The notes beneath the pieces were generated by a model, which did not search any database, had not been told where the DNA came from, and saw only the letters and a program-made list of their open reading frames with translations. Below, piece after piece: positions 53,101 through 60,056 of a DNA stretch of 64,000 nucleotides (its first letter is position 1; each line of letters opens with the position of its first letter). The stretch comes from Phosphitispora fastidiosa (GTDB lineage: Bacteria; Bacillota; Thermincolia; Thermincolales; UBA2595). The DNA is taken from positions 1 to 64,000 of the forward strand of contig NZ_JAHHUL010000016.1 in the NCBI RefSeq assembly GCF_019008365.1. The letters are read 5' to 3'. The position numbers and the translations under genes are program-made.

Positions 53101-56027
53101 CTGTCAGCAGTACCGAAAGGTTTGGTCTTCCCGGTATGGAAGACACTGAAGTGGAATACACCCGGACAATTGAGTGTGGGATGAATTATATACCAACATT
53201 TGCAGCAATGCAGTTTGTCCAGGAAACCGGTGTACCTGTATATGGCATCAACTTCAGTCACAGACCTGTAGCCGGAGGGACCGAAATAACTTTGAGCGGC
53301 TATATACCTTTTGACAAGATCCGGCTGGAAAATAACGAGTATGTCATTGCGGGTACTGATCAGGTTCTCCATGCAGCATCTTCTGTTATTTGGACCCATG
53401 TCAAGGATGTGGCCAAGGTCGGCATGGATCTCTATGATTATAAGGGACTTGCCGAATGGCCCTGGGATGCTATGGATGCCCGGGACAAACTGGATGCCCT
53501 GCTGGAAATGAGTGAAGACTGCAGCAGCGGCGGTAATTTTTACCGGGACTGGATTGAAGATATTAGTACAGATATGCTTATCGGTGATGTGTCCAATGGT
53601 TTACTGGGGATTGCCGGCGTGGTCTTTGCCCCCGTTACCTTTGGCGGAAGTGTGGCCATGTTTGGTGTCAGCCTGGCTATGTCAGAGGCCGTGGATGCCA
53701 AAATTAACAAGTCTATTGAAAATGTTAAAGAAGCTATAGGTGCAGACCCTGACTGCCGAAGGGATAAAGATAGTGACAATAATCATGATGACGAGGACGA
53801 TGGTAACAGGGTGGCTGATCCCACCTGGATCTGGGACCCCAGCGGTTATGTCTATGAGGTGGCTCCCGAAAACCGCATTGAAGGTGTCACGGCAACTGCT
53901 CTCTATCAGGATGAGACCACGGGAGAATGGGTATTCTGGGATGCTGAATGGTATGAACAGGAAAATCCCCAGTTGACAGATTCCGAAGGGAAGTATGCCT
54001 GGGATGTGCCGCCTGGACTGTGGCAGGTATCATATCAAAAACAGGGATATGATCCGGCCCTTAGCGATGCAATGACTGTGCCTCCGCCGCGTACGGAAGT
54101 CAACATTCCCATGGAGAGTAACGCATCACCGGACGTGTTGAGTATCGCCCCTGATGCGGCAGGCCAGTATGTTGAAATTACCTTTGACAAGTATATGCTG
54201 GCATCATCTCTGACGGCAGATATAATCACTGTTTCTGATAACGATAGTAACAACGTGGCAGGTTCCCTTGAATATCCCGGCACAGTTGAGTATCAAGGCA
54301 GGGATGTGGTGCAAAAGGTCAGGTTTATCCCTGATGAGACTCTCACAGCAGGCCAAACCTATACTGTAGTTGTCAGCCAGCTTGTCCAGAGCTATAATGA
54401 CAGGATGATGGCAGATGATGTAACGCTGTCAGTGACTGTTCCTGAAGTTGGTGAAGTGCAGAATGGGGTAGTTGATTCCGGTGACGGAGAGGCTGTAGTT
54501 ACCTGGACAGACCCTGACAGTGAAGTGTTGTCCAAAATAAGGATATACCAGCGTATGAAGGGTTTTGGAGATGTATTTGGCTCACCTGTTGAGGTGAATC
54601 CGGGAGTACAATACTACACCTTAAGCGAGCTGTATAATGGTGCGGAATATGAAGTGAAACTGACTTCTGTAGATAACTCAGGAATTGAAACAGCTGGAGT
54701 TCTTTTGACAGCTGCACCCGAAGCCCCTGAAACGACTGGGCAGGTGAGTAATGTACAGTTGGTCCGCAGTAATGGGGAAATAAGCCTCACCTGGGACGAC
54801 CCGGCTGATTCTGAGTTATATAAAATAGGCGTCCTGTGGAAAGAGGCAGGCTGCACCGTTTGCAGCAGTTCAGGCGGCTACCAGGAAGTTGATAAGGGAG
54901 TTGGCGAGTTTAATATCAGCGGGCTGGAAGAAGGAATTACCTATGAAATAAGCCTTATATCCAAGATGACCAGTGGGAAGGAATCCCTGCCGGTGGTCGT
55001 AACCGCTGAGGCCGAATCAGGAGTTTCGGGCGGCAGTCAGAATTCCTCCAAGCCTTCAGATATTTACAGTGTTAAGCTTGTAACTTCAGCACAAGAGGTA
55101 ACCGCATTTGACGGTGCAATAAACATGGATATTGCCGCCGGCACCTTTGCGGCTGACACAGAACTCACCATAACACGCCAGGGACAGAAACCGCTTAACC
55201 TGTTAAATATGACAATAATGAGTGATATTTATGATATTGACACTGAAAGCCGGTGGAATCATGCGGCAGAACTCACCATAGGGTTTGACCCGCAGCTATT
55301 GGGCAGCATCGACCCGCTTAAGTTAGGCATTTACAGGAAGGATGAAGCCGGGTCATGGCAATATGCAGGCGGTGTATATGACTCTGAAAACGGCAGTCTG
55401 ACAGCACCGGTAACCGGTACAGGAAGTTATGCTGTTATTGCTTATGACAAGAGCTTTGAGGACCTGGCAGGCCACTGGAGCAGGGCGAATGTGGAAATCC
55501 TGGTCAGCAGATATGTGGTTGACGGGCTGAACAGTACAACCTTTGCCCCGGACCGGCCAATTACAAGGGCTGAACTGGCTAAACTTCTGGTGGTGATGCT
55601 CAGCCGGACCACGGGGTCTGATACCGGGCTGACCGCTCCAACTGACACCTCATATACTGATGTACCTTCCAATACCTGGTACTACACCTATGTGGAGACG
55701 GCATCACAGTTGGGCCTGGTACAGGGATATAATGGGGAATTCAGACCAGATGATCCTGTATCGAGACAGGAAATGGCGGTTATGTTTGCCCGGGCACTGC
55801 AACTGCAGACAGCCGGGGATGCAGGGAGTTTATCCTATAATGACGGCTCTGAAGCGGCTTCATGGGCTGCAGGCTATATTTCGGCTGTCACACAGGCAAA
55901 ATTAATGCAGGGCATGGAAAATAACCTGTTTGCCCCAAATGAGAAGTCAACACGCGCAGAATCGGCTGTAGTTGTTCTAAGAGCCATGAACCGGCTCGGG
56001 CTGATAGCTAAGGACTGTGGCGGCTGA
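47106..56027 (+). CDS. Giant secreted subtilisin-like protease with propeller and SLH anchor
   Basis: A single 2973-residue ORF. A signal peptide (about 1-31) is followed by an S8 peptidase with an intact catalytic set Asp93 (VLDTGVD), His129 (SGHGT), Asn231 and Ser294 (GTSFAAP). Then a fibronectin III domain (about 357-455), seven blades of a TolB/PD40-type beta propeller (about 460-855, repeats like ISDDGRYVAF and DVFVHDR), further fibronectin III and Ig-like modules, carboxypeptidase-regulatory folds (about 1320-1400), a glycine-rich hydrophobic stretch (about 2155-2185), an SbsA-type Ig domain (about 2340-2450), and three SLH modules (2782-2973). It should be displayed on the cell wall. 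No pro-domain fold is obvious. Monocistronic. Function: extracellular protein breakdown or processing (inference). Confidence 0.93.
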   Translation: MTKLQKRKTFTLVIIFSFIFQILSPGISVAADDGFEDIQQFEQVIVRSHATDPMYSDQWALEFEQVETYKAWDTVDAALNGSPPETVVVAVLDTGVDAGHEDLAGRLLPGQNLITGAPDPEDTSDTSGHGTAVAGIIAASTNNGLGIAGAAGEFPVKILPVRVLQNDLSGTVSDIAYGINWAVDWTGPSGEKVKVINLSFGERLAEFPQTLDDAVQRAIDNGVVVVAAAGNDSGSVSGFYPADLNGVVSVGAADRDYLPESSSNTGADIMAPGVDILTTVTGSVYKYENRTGTSFAAPFASATAALLWTAYPAESAEKITSTLLAAEKEYEVWMGESNYEMRSVLNADKALKVMEPPDAPQNLAYMSNDSNVQLTWSEPGGWVSWENNDYDLAAYRVYRDGVLIAEITETESTYEGDRVVTGYTDGGLTPTTIYQYTLTAVDAVGNESGSASITAETETAVSVNTTRVSVSASGAEADNYNEDRPVISADGRYVAFVSDAGNLVDNDTNAKNDVFVHDRETGTVERVSVTSDGIESTGYIDGFDTDMSSDGRFVVFYVIGGNLSPNGSGIYVHDRQTGETGYITDGNYASISDDGRYIVSTSSGYIYLYDRDSDNNGIYDEVDGTTTQNIGTGGNASIGSEGRYVVYNKDSGGWGIYVYDIFTGNHTRVDVSASGDPADSDSFFPAISGSGRYVVFLSWSGNLLDEYVDYDQHIYVHDRDADNDGIFDETSDPGGVSNEMVDVSSGGTPGNDYVGDYMAISDNGRYVAFKSSADNLVYGDTNESEDVFLRDLLNGKTMRMNVSSGGVQSTTWWMGDYLSVSDTGAVAYQSDATNLVDGDTNGDYDIFVSEPGFGLPVWPAGSELTTADVGQTFAQLEWTPAQHGVAIDSYRLVESQQVMATVDGATTGYMVQNLQPDSEYTFRVDAADSVGNWVYGPSVTFATSASSWTASLLVDMDPGGIANLQWDAAPPESPAAAYAVWRAESGGILEQAAEVPLGTTDYQDTGLAAGTEYSYVIRIITGDQSQLDHTEQVTAATPQIFVSGIQWGVPRTINGLARLEESLNILLLGETNRQAVAEVTYQAYDINGSLQNETFNVSLTEDLEQAGMYEGTFVLAEGTAEIISIKGILTDGAGSEVTRETGSIALGVSGSLVVNILCDAPEILTDARLSTWSNLASSGDQRQISGAEIYELKGLSPSGDYRLEVTGPDSVFRVTQDAPVVAAGRKENVDLNVPSPSLLQVKVADENGDSVPSITLDFYDDNGFMGRFLTDRLGMAPLQLSYASQLRAKVDTGNLHYYNREYTIDLQPGSVDKTLVLEPLPTGTLKGYITNTEGQPIEGINVSVSQSFERRSFSFSAVSDANGYYEAVVLAGDAWVNLGDRVGRYELVGEQEINLTIPSGGEEQLDLTFNELEGYGEVHLNVYTKYLGGEWMGPLDLDNSAASHLGLLTKGGTRTGPVSPLVFKNVAPGSEITISFSGQEGGLSPQSKTVVLDENLQASVEFRLAEKGRIVAGLLDAYTDEPPAGLRQGESLSGTYTLFEVDSDGQRKHVNARPIHYLAGSSVYDKLKVSVPDAGTYDLTISLNVPKATIGVYDVLYGSTRVDVPENQIVELSSPIILAKKGFFAGEENYLHALPGDAVPGDIINLRTVYKNTGKHPYGNSIWVLDDSQLLLDLPQGATLVANSVMLNGQPAEGYSVSAGGVLQVPVGYLDVGESGIMDCKLQVSPDIDSSIAALNFSARMAFSYGAANNLDSMESQETIGSSVVKVPGITIAVPAKLDSPETIVSGKAPAGSTVKVFDRNFPVGEAEASQGGLWKLNAALPDFGNPAWHLLRAETQYNGQELQSEEALVRFDNTKPKIIGFTMQQTDGRKMSFNPQETGTARFPYVFRPSQHFLFTVEFDQPERVYNAKIRIGDNTSFNLYAQEDTFRGWTVLNINYMPGPIYVSYETLPAEDAFRQPAPSEEQLRLGLPLWASDYQVLPEEAGAMSTQSVPDPFQGPVSSTERFGLPGMEDTEVEYTRTIECGMNYIPTFAAMQFVQETGVPVYGINFSHRPVAGGTEITLSGYIPFDKIRLENNEYVIAGTDQVLHAASSVIWTHVKDVAKVGMDLYDYKGLAEWPWDAMDARDKLDALLEMSEDCSSGGNFYRDWIEDISTDMLIGDVSNGLLGIAGVVFAPVTFGGSVAMFGVSLAMSEAVDAKINKSIENVKEAIGADPDCRRDKDSDNNHDDEDDGNRVADPTWIWDPSGYVYEVAPENRIEGVTATALYQDETTGEWVFWDAEWYEQENPQLTDSEGKYAWDVPPGLWQVSYQKQGYDPALSDAMTVPPPRTEVNIPMESNASPDVLSIAPDAAGQYVEITFDKYMLASSLTADIITVSDNDSNNVAGSLEYPGTVEYQGRDVVQKVRFIPDETLTAGQTYTVVVSQLVQSYNDRMMADDVTLSVTVPEVGEVQNGVVDSGDGEAVVTWTDPDSEVLSKIRIYQRMKGFGDVFGSPVEVNPGVQYYTLSELYNGAEYEVKLTSVDNSGIETAGVLLTAAPEAPETTGQVSNVQLVRSNGEISLTWDDPADSELYKIGVLWKEAGCTVCSSSGGYQEVDKGVGEFNISGLEEGITYEISLISKMTSGKESLPVVVTAEAESGVSGGSQNSSKPSDIYSVKLVTSAQEVTAFDGAINMDIAAGTFAADTELTITRQGQKPLNLLNMTIMSDIYDIDTESRWNHAAELTIGFDPQLLGSIDPLKLGIYRKDEAGSWQYAGGVYDSENGSLTAPVTGTGSYAVIAYDKSFEDLAGHWSRANVEILVSRYVVDGLNSTTFAPDRPITRAELAKLLVVMLSRTTGSDTGLTAPTDTSYTDVPSNTWYYTYVETASQLGLVQGYNGEFRPDDPVSRQEMAVMFARALQLQTAGDAGSLSYNDGSEAASWAAGYISAVTQAKLMQGMENNLFAPNEKSTRAESAVVVLRAMNRLGLIAKDCGG

Positions 56028-56063
56028 CCCAATCAATAATATTCCCCGTGAGGGAAATTAGTA

Positions 56064-56093
56064 AAGCCCCCCATCTTACTGGATGGGGGGCTT
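56064..56093. terminator. Strong stem-loop between the subtilase and spoVG genes
   Basis: AAGCCCCCCATC pairs perfectly with GATGGGGGGCTT around a 6-nt loop. Flanking T/A-rich sequence on both sides lets it work for the two convergent genes. Confidence 0.8.
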
Positions 56094-56170
56094 AACATAT
56101 ATTATTTCATTTCACATGCCATTTCGGCACATTCAGACACCCCTAAAACTCCATCTTAAGTAAGATTCCT

Positions 56171-56428
56171 TTATCCGATGGCTAATTGGCTGTATTCATT
56201 TAAAACTGCATCAAAGAGAAGGGAACGGCTCTGACCGGTTATGGGATGGGATATATCTATATATTTTTCCCCAACCTTTTTGTTGGGCATAGCCACAAAT
56301 AACCCGTTTCTTCCTTCGATAACCTTAATATCATGAACTACCAATGCATCATCAATTGTAACTGAAGCAAAAGCCCTGATCTTACTGTCCCCGCTAAACC
56401 TTCTGATTCGTACCTCTGTAATATTCAT
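56171..56428 (-). CDS. spoVG: Septation/sporulation regulator SpoVG
   Basis: An 85-residue RNA/DNA-binding regulator. MNITEVRIRRFSGDSKIRAFASVTIDDALVVHDIKVIEG and GLFVAMPNKK are the family signature. In Bacillus it is made under sigma-H and affects septation and cortex formation. Here the start ATG 56428 has only a weak ribosome site (AGGCGG), part of an inverted repeat (56434-56443 with 56533-56542). The promoter at 56560-56589 carries a LexA-type box, which is unusual for this gene. Confidence 0.93.
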   Translation of the reverse strand: MNITEVRIRRFSGDSKIRAFASVTIDDALVVHDIKVIEGRNGLFVAMPNKKVGEKYIDISHPITGQSRSLLFDAVLNEYSQLAIG

Positions 56429-56433
56429 TTGCC

Positions 56434-56542
56434 GCCTGGTAATTTACAGCTAAATTTTTGATTTGCCGGAAGGCATTTTAATGCATGTGCGGGCCCAATA
56501 AACACATGTCGTTGATACCTTCACAGCGTCTGATTACCAGGC
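56434..56542 (-). promoter_or_regulatory. spoVG leader with bracketing inverted repeat
   Basis: On the transcript, GCCTGGTAAT (56542-56533) and ATTACCAGGC (56443-56434) are perfect complements about 90 nt apart. The second arm overlaps the weak spoVG ribosome site. The first arm lies over a strong AAGGAGGTG followed by a seven-codon frame (MPGNQTL, ATG 56544). Pairing could couple reading of the mini-frame to spoVG translation. Confidence 0.5.
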
Positions 56543-56559
56543 ATCACCTCCTTAACCAA

Positions 56560-56589
56560 ATAATACCACGAACAGGTGTTCGCGGTCAA
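56560..56589 (-). promoter_or_regulatory. Promoter with LexA-type SOS box in its spacer
   Basis: On the minus strand, TTGACC (56589-56584), an 18-bp spacer and TATTAT (56565-56560). The spacer contains CGAACACCTGTTCG (56569-56582), matching the Gram-positive LexA consensus CGAAC-N4-GTTCG exactly. Placement between -35 and -10 is ideal for repression. It reads toward spoVG. Confidence 0.72.
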
Positions 56590-56658
56590 TATATAAATTG
56601 AAAAAAAGTAGGTGATGGAATTAGTTAAAATATTTTGTTTAAAAACTTATGAAAAAAA

Positions 56659-56749
56659 ACATACTAAAATAGTGGGAATTCTCGTTGACATAAGAGAAAC
56701 CATATGTTAACATATTTTTTAGACGATACCCTAGTAAAACAGTAGGGAT
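56659..56749 (+). promoter_or_regulatory. iscR promoter with two IscR-like operators
   Basis: TTGACA (56685-56690), 17 bp, TAACAT (56708-56713). Two related sites flank it: ACATACTAAAATAGTGGGAA at 56659-56678 upstream and ACCCTAGTAAAACAGTAGGG at 56729-56748 just after the start point. They share TASTAAAAYAGTRGG. Such A/T-centred dyads fit Rrf2/IscR binding, so autoregulation by the encoded protein is likely. Confidence 0.65.
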
Positions 56750-56770
56750 TAGATGTGAGGAGGGAGGCCT

Positions 56771-57205
56771 TTGAGGATATCCACCAAAGGTCATTATGGA
56801 GTCCAGGCGATGTTTGAATTAGCCCAGCACTATGGGACAGGGCCGGTATCCCTGAGAGCGATTGCAGAACTTCAGGAGATATCGGAACATTATCTGGAAC
56901 AGTTGATCGCAGGTCTCCGCAAGGCCGGACTGGTTTCAAGTGTGAGGGGCGCCCAGGGCGGGTATATACTCGCGCGGGATCCGGCAGATATTAAAGTAGG
57001 GGACATTGTTAGGGTTCTTGAGGGTCCAATTGCACCTGTAGAATGTGTCAATGACAATGAAACAGAGCACTGTTTGAGGTCAGAGTTTTGCATTACGCGA
57101 GGAGTATGGGAAAAGGTCAGGGACAGCATTGAAGATGTCCTGGATTCGATATCTCTTGCAGATATGTGCAGGGAAGCCGAAAAGGAGATGAAGGATTGTG
57201 AATAA
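56771..57205 (+). CDS. iscR: Rrf2 family regulator, IscR type
   Basis: A 144-residue winged-helix regulator. The start RISTKGHYGVQAMFELAQHYG and recognition region ISEHYLEQLIAGLRKAGLVSSVRGAQGGY are typical. Cys92, Cys101 and Cys107 (ECVNDNETEHCLRSEFC) can hold an Fe-S cluster, so it probably senses cluster supply. Start TTG 56771 after GGAGGGAGG. It overlaps the cysteine desulfurase gene by 8 nt and heads the iscR-iscS-iscU operon. Confidence 0.93.
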   Translation: MRISTKGHYGVQAMFELAQHYGTGPVSLRAIAELQEISEHYLEQLIAGLRKAGLVSSVRGAQGGYILARDPADIKVGDIVRVLEGPIAPVECVNDNETEHCLRSEFCITRGVWEKVRDSIEDVLDSISLADMCREAEKEMKDCE

Positions 57206-58406
57206 AATATATCTTGATCACAGCGCTACGACCAGAACAGATGAAGATGTTGCTAAAGCAATGCTCGAATACATGACCGACATTTATGGAAATCCTTCCA
57301 GTGTACATTCCTTTGGCCGGTCAGCCCGGAAAGTTGTAGAAGAAGCCCGGGAGAAGGTAGCAAAAGCAATCGGGGCAGAGCCGAATGAAATTATTTTTAC
57401 CAGCGGCGGAACTGAAGCAGATAACCTGGCTATCCGGGGAGTAGCCTTTGCCAATAAAAAAAGAGGTAATCATATTATTACTTCTTCAATAGAGCACCAC
57501 GCTGTGTTGGATGCCTGCAAAGCGTTGGAAAGGGAAGGATTTCAGGTAACATACCTTCCTGTAGATGAAAATGGTATGGTAAATATTGATGATATCAGGA
57601 ATGCTATTACCGACCAGACTATTCTGATTTCGATAATGCATGCTAATAATGAAGTTGGCACAATCCAGCCCATCAGAGAAATTGGAGCCCTGGCCAGGGA
57701 TAAGGGAGTATTTTTCCACAGTGACACCGTACAGTCTGTTGGCAAGATACCGGTAGATGTGAATGAACTGAATATTGACCTGCTTTCCATTTCGGCACAC
57801 AAGTTTTATGGTCCCAAGGGAATCGGCTGCCTATACATGAGAAAAGGAGTCCGCATGCTGCCGATTTCTTTTGGAGGGTCGCAGGAAAGAAAGCGCCGCC
57901 CGGGAACCCTTAATGTACCGGGAATTGCAGGCTTTGGCCTGGCTATCGAAAAAGCCGTTGCGTCTCTGGAGGAACAGGCAGCCTTCCAGTCCCGGCTTCG
58001 GGATAAGTTGATCAGGGAACTTACTGCCAGGGTGAAAGATATCAAACTTAATGGACATCCTACAGAAAGGCTGCCCAATAATGTTAACCTGAGCTTCCGC
58101 TATATTGAAGGGGAATCTCTGCTGCTAAGTCTGGACATGAAAGGCGTTGCCGCCTCCAGCGGGTCTGCCTGCACTTCCGGATCCCTTGACCCGTCTCATG
58201 TTCTGCTGGCGCTGGGACTGTCACATGAAATAGCCCATGGGTCACTGCGGATGACCCTTGGAAAAGATAATACCGAAGCAGAAATAGATTATGTTATTGA
58301 AGTTTTGCCTGAAATAGTAGAGAGACTGAGGGCTATGTCACCACTGTATGCCGAGAGGGAGAAGGCCAATCACCAAAGTAAGGAGTGCTGTTCAAATGTA
58401 CAATGA
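57198..58406 (+). CDS. iscS: Cysteine desulfurase NifS/IscS
   Basis: A 402-residue PLP enzyme that takes sulfur from cysteine for Fe-S clusters and thio-tRNA. MNKIYLDHSATTRTDEDVAKAML, FTSGGTEADNLAI, SIEHHAVLDAC, the PLP lysine in SAHKFYGPKGIGCLY, and the active cysteine loop SSGSACTSGSLDPSHVL are intact. Start GTG 57198 overlaps the iscR end. The tail CCSNVQ overlaps the iscU start. Works with IscU and probably feeds MnmA downstream. Confidence 0.95.
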   Translation: MNKIYLDHSATTRTDEDVAKAMLEYMTDIYGNPSSVHSFGRSARKVVEEAREKVAKAIGAEPNEIIFTSGGTEADNLAIRGVAFANKKRGNHIITSSIEHHAVLDACKALEREGFQVTYLPVDENGMVNIDDIRNAITDQTILISIMHANNEVGTIQPIREIGALARDKGVFFHSDTVQSVGKIPVDVNELNIDLLSISAHKFYGPKGIGCLYMRKGVRMLPISFGGSQERKRRPGTLNVPGIAGFGLAIEKAVASLEEQAAFQSRLRDKLIRELTARVKDIKLNGHPTERLPNNVNLSFRYIEGESLLLSLDMKGVAASSGSACTSGSLDPSHVLLALGLSHEIAHGSLRMTLGKDNTEAEIDYVIEVLPEIVERLRAMSPLYAEREKANHQSKECCSNVQ

Positions 58407-58773
58407 TAAAGTAATGGATCATTTCACCAACCCCAGGAACGTGGGAGAGGTTGAGGATGCATCCGGTGTCGGGGAGGTTGGCAACCCAACCTGTGGAGAT
58501 ATAATGAGGATTTCTATTAAAGTCAGTGATGCCGGAATAATTGAAGATGTCAAGTTTAAGACCTTTGGCTGTGGGGCGGCAATAGCTACAAGCAGTATGG
58601 TTACTGAATTGGTCAAGGGAAAAACCCTTGAGGAAGCGCTTGAAGTTACTAATATGGCCGTTGCTGAGGCCCTGGGAGGACTGCCGCCCGTAAAAATGCA
58701 CTGTTCCAACCTGGCAGCTGATGCCCTTCATAAGGCTATTGAGGACTATAAAAACAAGCTGGAGGCAAAATAA
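58396..58773 (+). CDS. iscU: Fe-S cluster assembly scaffold IscU/NifU N-domain
   Basis: A 125-residue scaffold protein. The ligand cysteines Cys33 (GNPTCGD), Cys59 (FGCGAA) and Cys103 (KMHCSN) and the conserved Asp35 are present. ATG 58396 overlaps iscS by 11 nt and follows AGGAG by 10 nt; a longer frame from 58348 is rejected. No HscA/HscB or ferredoxin genes follow, the usual simple clostridial arrangement. Confidence 0.95.
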   Translation: MYNDKVMDHFTNPRNVGEVEDASGVGEVGNPTCGDIMRISIKVSDAGIIEDVKFKTFGCGAAIATSSMVTELVKGKTLEEALEVTNMAVAEALGGLPPVKMHCSNLAADALHKAIEDYKNKLEAK

Positions 58774-58790
58774 TAGTGTGTTATTGTACA

Positions 58791-58820
58791 TTAACGGGGT
58801 GGCAGCCCCGTTATGTTTTC
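58791..58820 (+). terminator. Intrinsic terminator of iscRSU
   Basis: TAACGGGG pairs with CCCCGTTA around GGCAG-type loop sequence (58792-58812), followed by TGTTTTC. Confidence 0.82.
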
Positions 58821-58865
58821 TTTGGCAGATAGATCCGCCATTGGTGAGTTAAGAGGTGATATTAT

Positions 58866-59960
58866 ATGCATCAGAAAAAGAAAAAAATTGTTGTTGCCAT
58901 GAGCGGAGGCGTGGACAGCTCACTGACAGCTGCACTGCTGCGGGATGAAGGATATGAGGTTATCGGTGTTACGATGCAGATTTGGCCTTCTGATGACCCG
59001 GAGAAAGAAGCGGATCAGGGAGGCTGCTGTTCTCTTTCGGCTGTTGACGATGCCAGGAGGGTGGCTGATATCCTCGACCTGCCGTTTTATGTGATGAACT
59101 TCAGGGATTTGTTTGAGGTTAAGGTGATTGAACCCTTTATCGGTGAGTACCTGGCCGGAAGGACACCTAACCCTTGTATAAACTGTAACAGGTTCATAAA
59201 GTTTGATGCTTTTTTAAACAAGGCGATAGGCCTGGGCGCCGACTATATAGCCACAGGCCACTATGCCCGGATTGCGTTCAGTGAGGAGTATGGTCGCTAC
59301 ACTATCTGCAAGGCACGGGACGAGCGCAAGGACCAGACCTATGCGCTTTATAATATGAACCAGCAGCAACTGGAAAGGACCAAGATGCCCCTTGGAGAGT
59401 ATACCAAGGACGAGGTGCGCCGGATGGCGGAAAACTATAAGCTGGGGGTTGCTCATAAACCGGAGAGCCAGGAGATTTGTTTTGTCACTGATAATAATTA
59501 CCACAGGTTCCTGCGTGAAAAGGCCGGGGAAGAGATAAATCCGGGTCCGTTTCTGGATACCCAGGGGAAAGTCCTGGGGCAGCACGAGGGGATGGCATAT
59601 TATACCGTTGGGCAGCGGAAAGGACTCGGAATAACCTTTGGCGAACCCATGTATGTTGTCGCCCTTGACCCCGCAAGAAATGCTGTTATTTTGGGGAAAA
59701 ATGATGAGGTTTTCGGTACGGAACTGCTGTCCGGTGACAATAACATGATTTTGTTTGACAAAATAACCGCACCACTGGCTGTGCAGGCGAAAATAAGGTA
59801 CAGCGCAAAACCTGCCGAAGCTGTAATCACTCCTCGGGAGAGTGGCCGGATGAAGCTGAAATTTAGTGAGCCGCAAAGGGCTATTACTCCGGGACAGGCA
59901 GTTGTTTATTATCTGGGAGACTGGGTGGTGGGCGGCGGCACCATAGAAGAAAAGCTGTAA
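58866..59960 (+). CDS. mnmA: tRNA-specific 2-thiouridylase MnmA
   Basis: A 364-residue enzyme that thiolates uridine 34 of Lys, Glu and Gln tRNAs with sulfur from the cysteine desulfurase. The P-loop AMSGGVDSSLTAALL, catalytic cysteines in TPNPCINCN and SQEICFV, and the C-terminal blocks YTVGQRKGLG and GQAVVYYLGDWVVGGGTI are complete. It lies just after iscRSU, separated by a terminator, the order expected for sulfur relay partners. Confidence 0.95.
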   Translation: MHQKKKKIVVAMSGGVDSSLTAALLRDEGYEVIGVTMQIWPSDDPEKEADQGGCCSLSAVDDARRVADILDLPFYVMNFRDLFEVKVIEPFIGEYLAGRTPNPCINCNRFIKFDAFLNKAIGLGADYIATGHYARIAFSEEYGRYTICKARDERKDQTYALYNMNQQQLERTKMPLGEYTKDEVRRMAENYKLGVAHKPESQEICFVTDNNYHRFLREKAGEEINPGPFLDTQGKVLGQHEGMAYYTVGQRKGLGITFGEPMYVVALDPARNAVILGKNDEVFGTELLSGDNNMILFDKITAPLAVQAKIRYSAKPAEAVITPRESGRMKLKFSEPQRAITPGQAVVYYLGDWVVGGGTIEEKL

Positions 59961-60056
59961 CCCGGTTAATTATGTAAGAAATACTGGTTATTATGTGTAC
60001 CGGCAATAAACTCAGGGTATAATACAGGGAAATTACCTGTATGGGAGATGGTAGCA

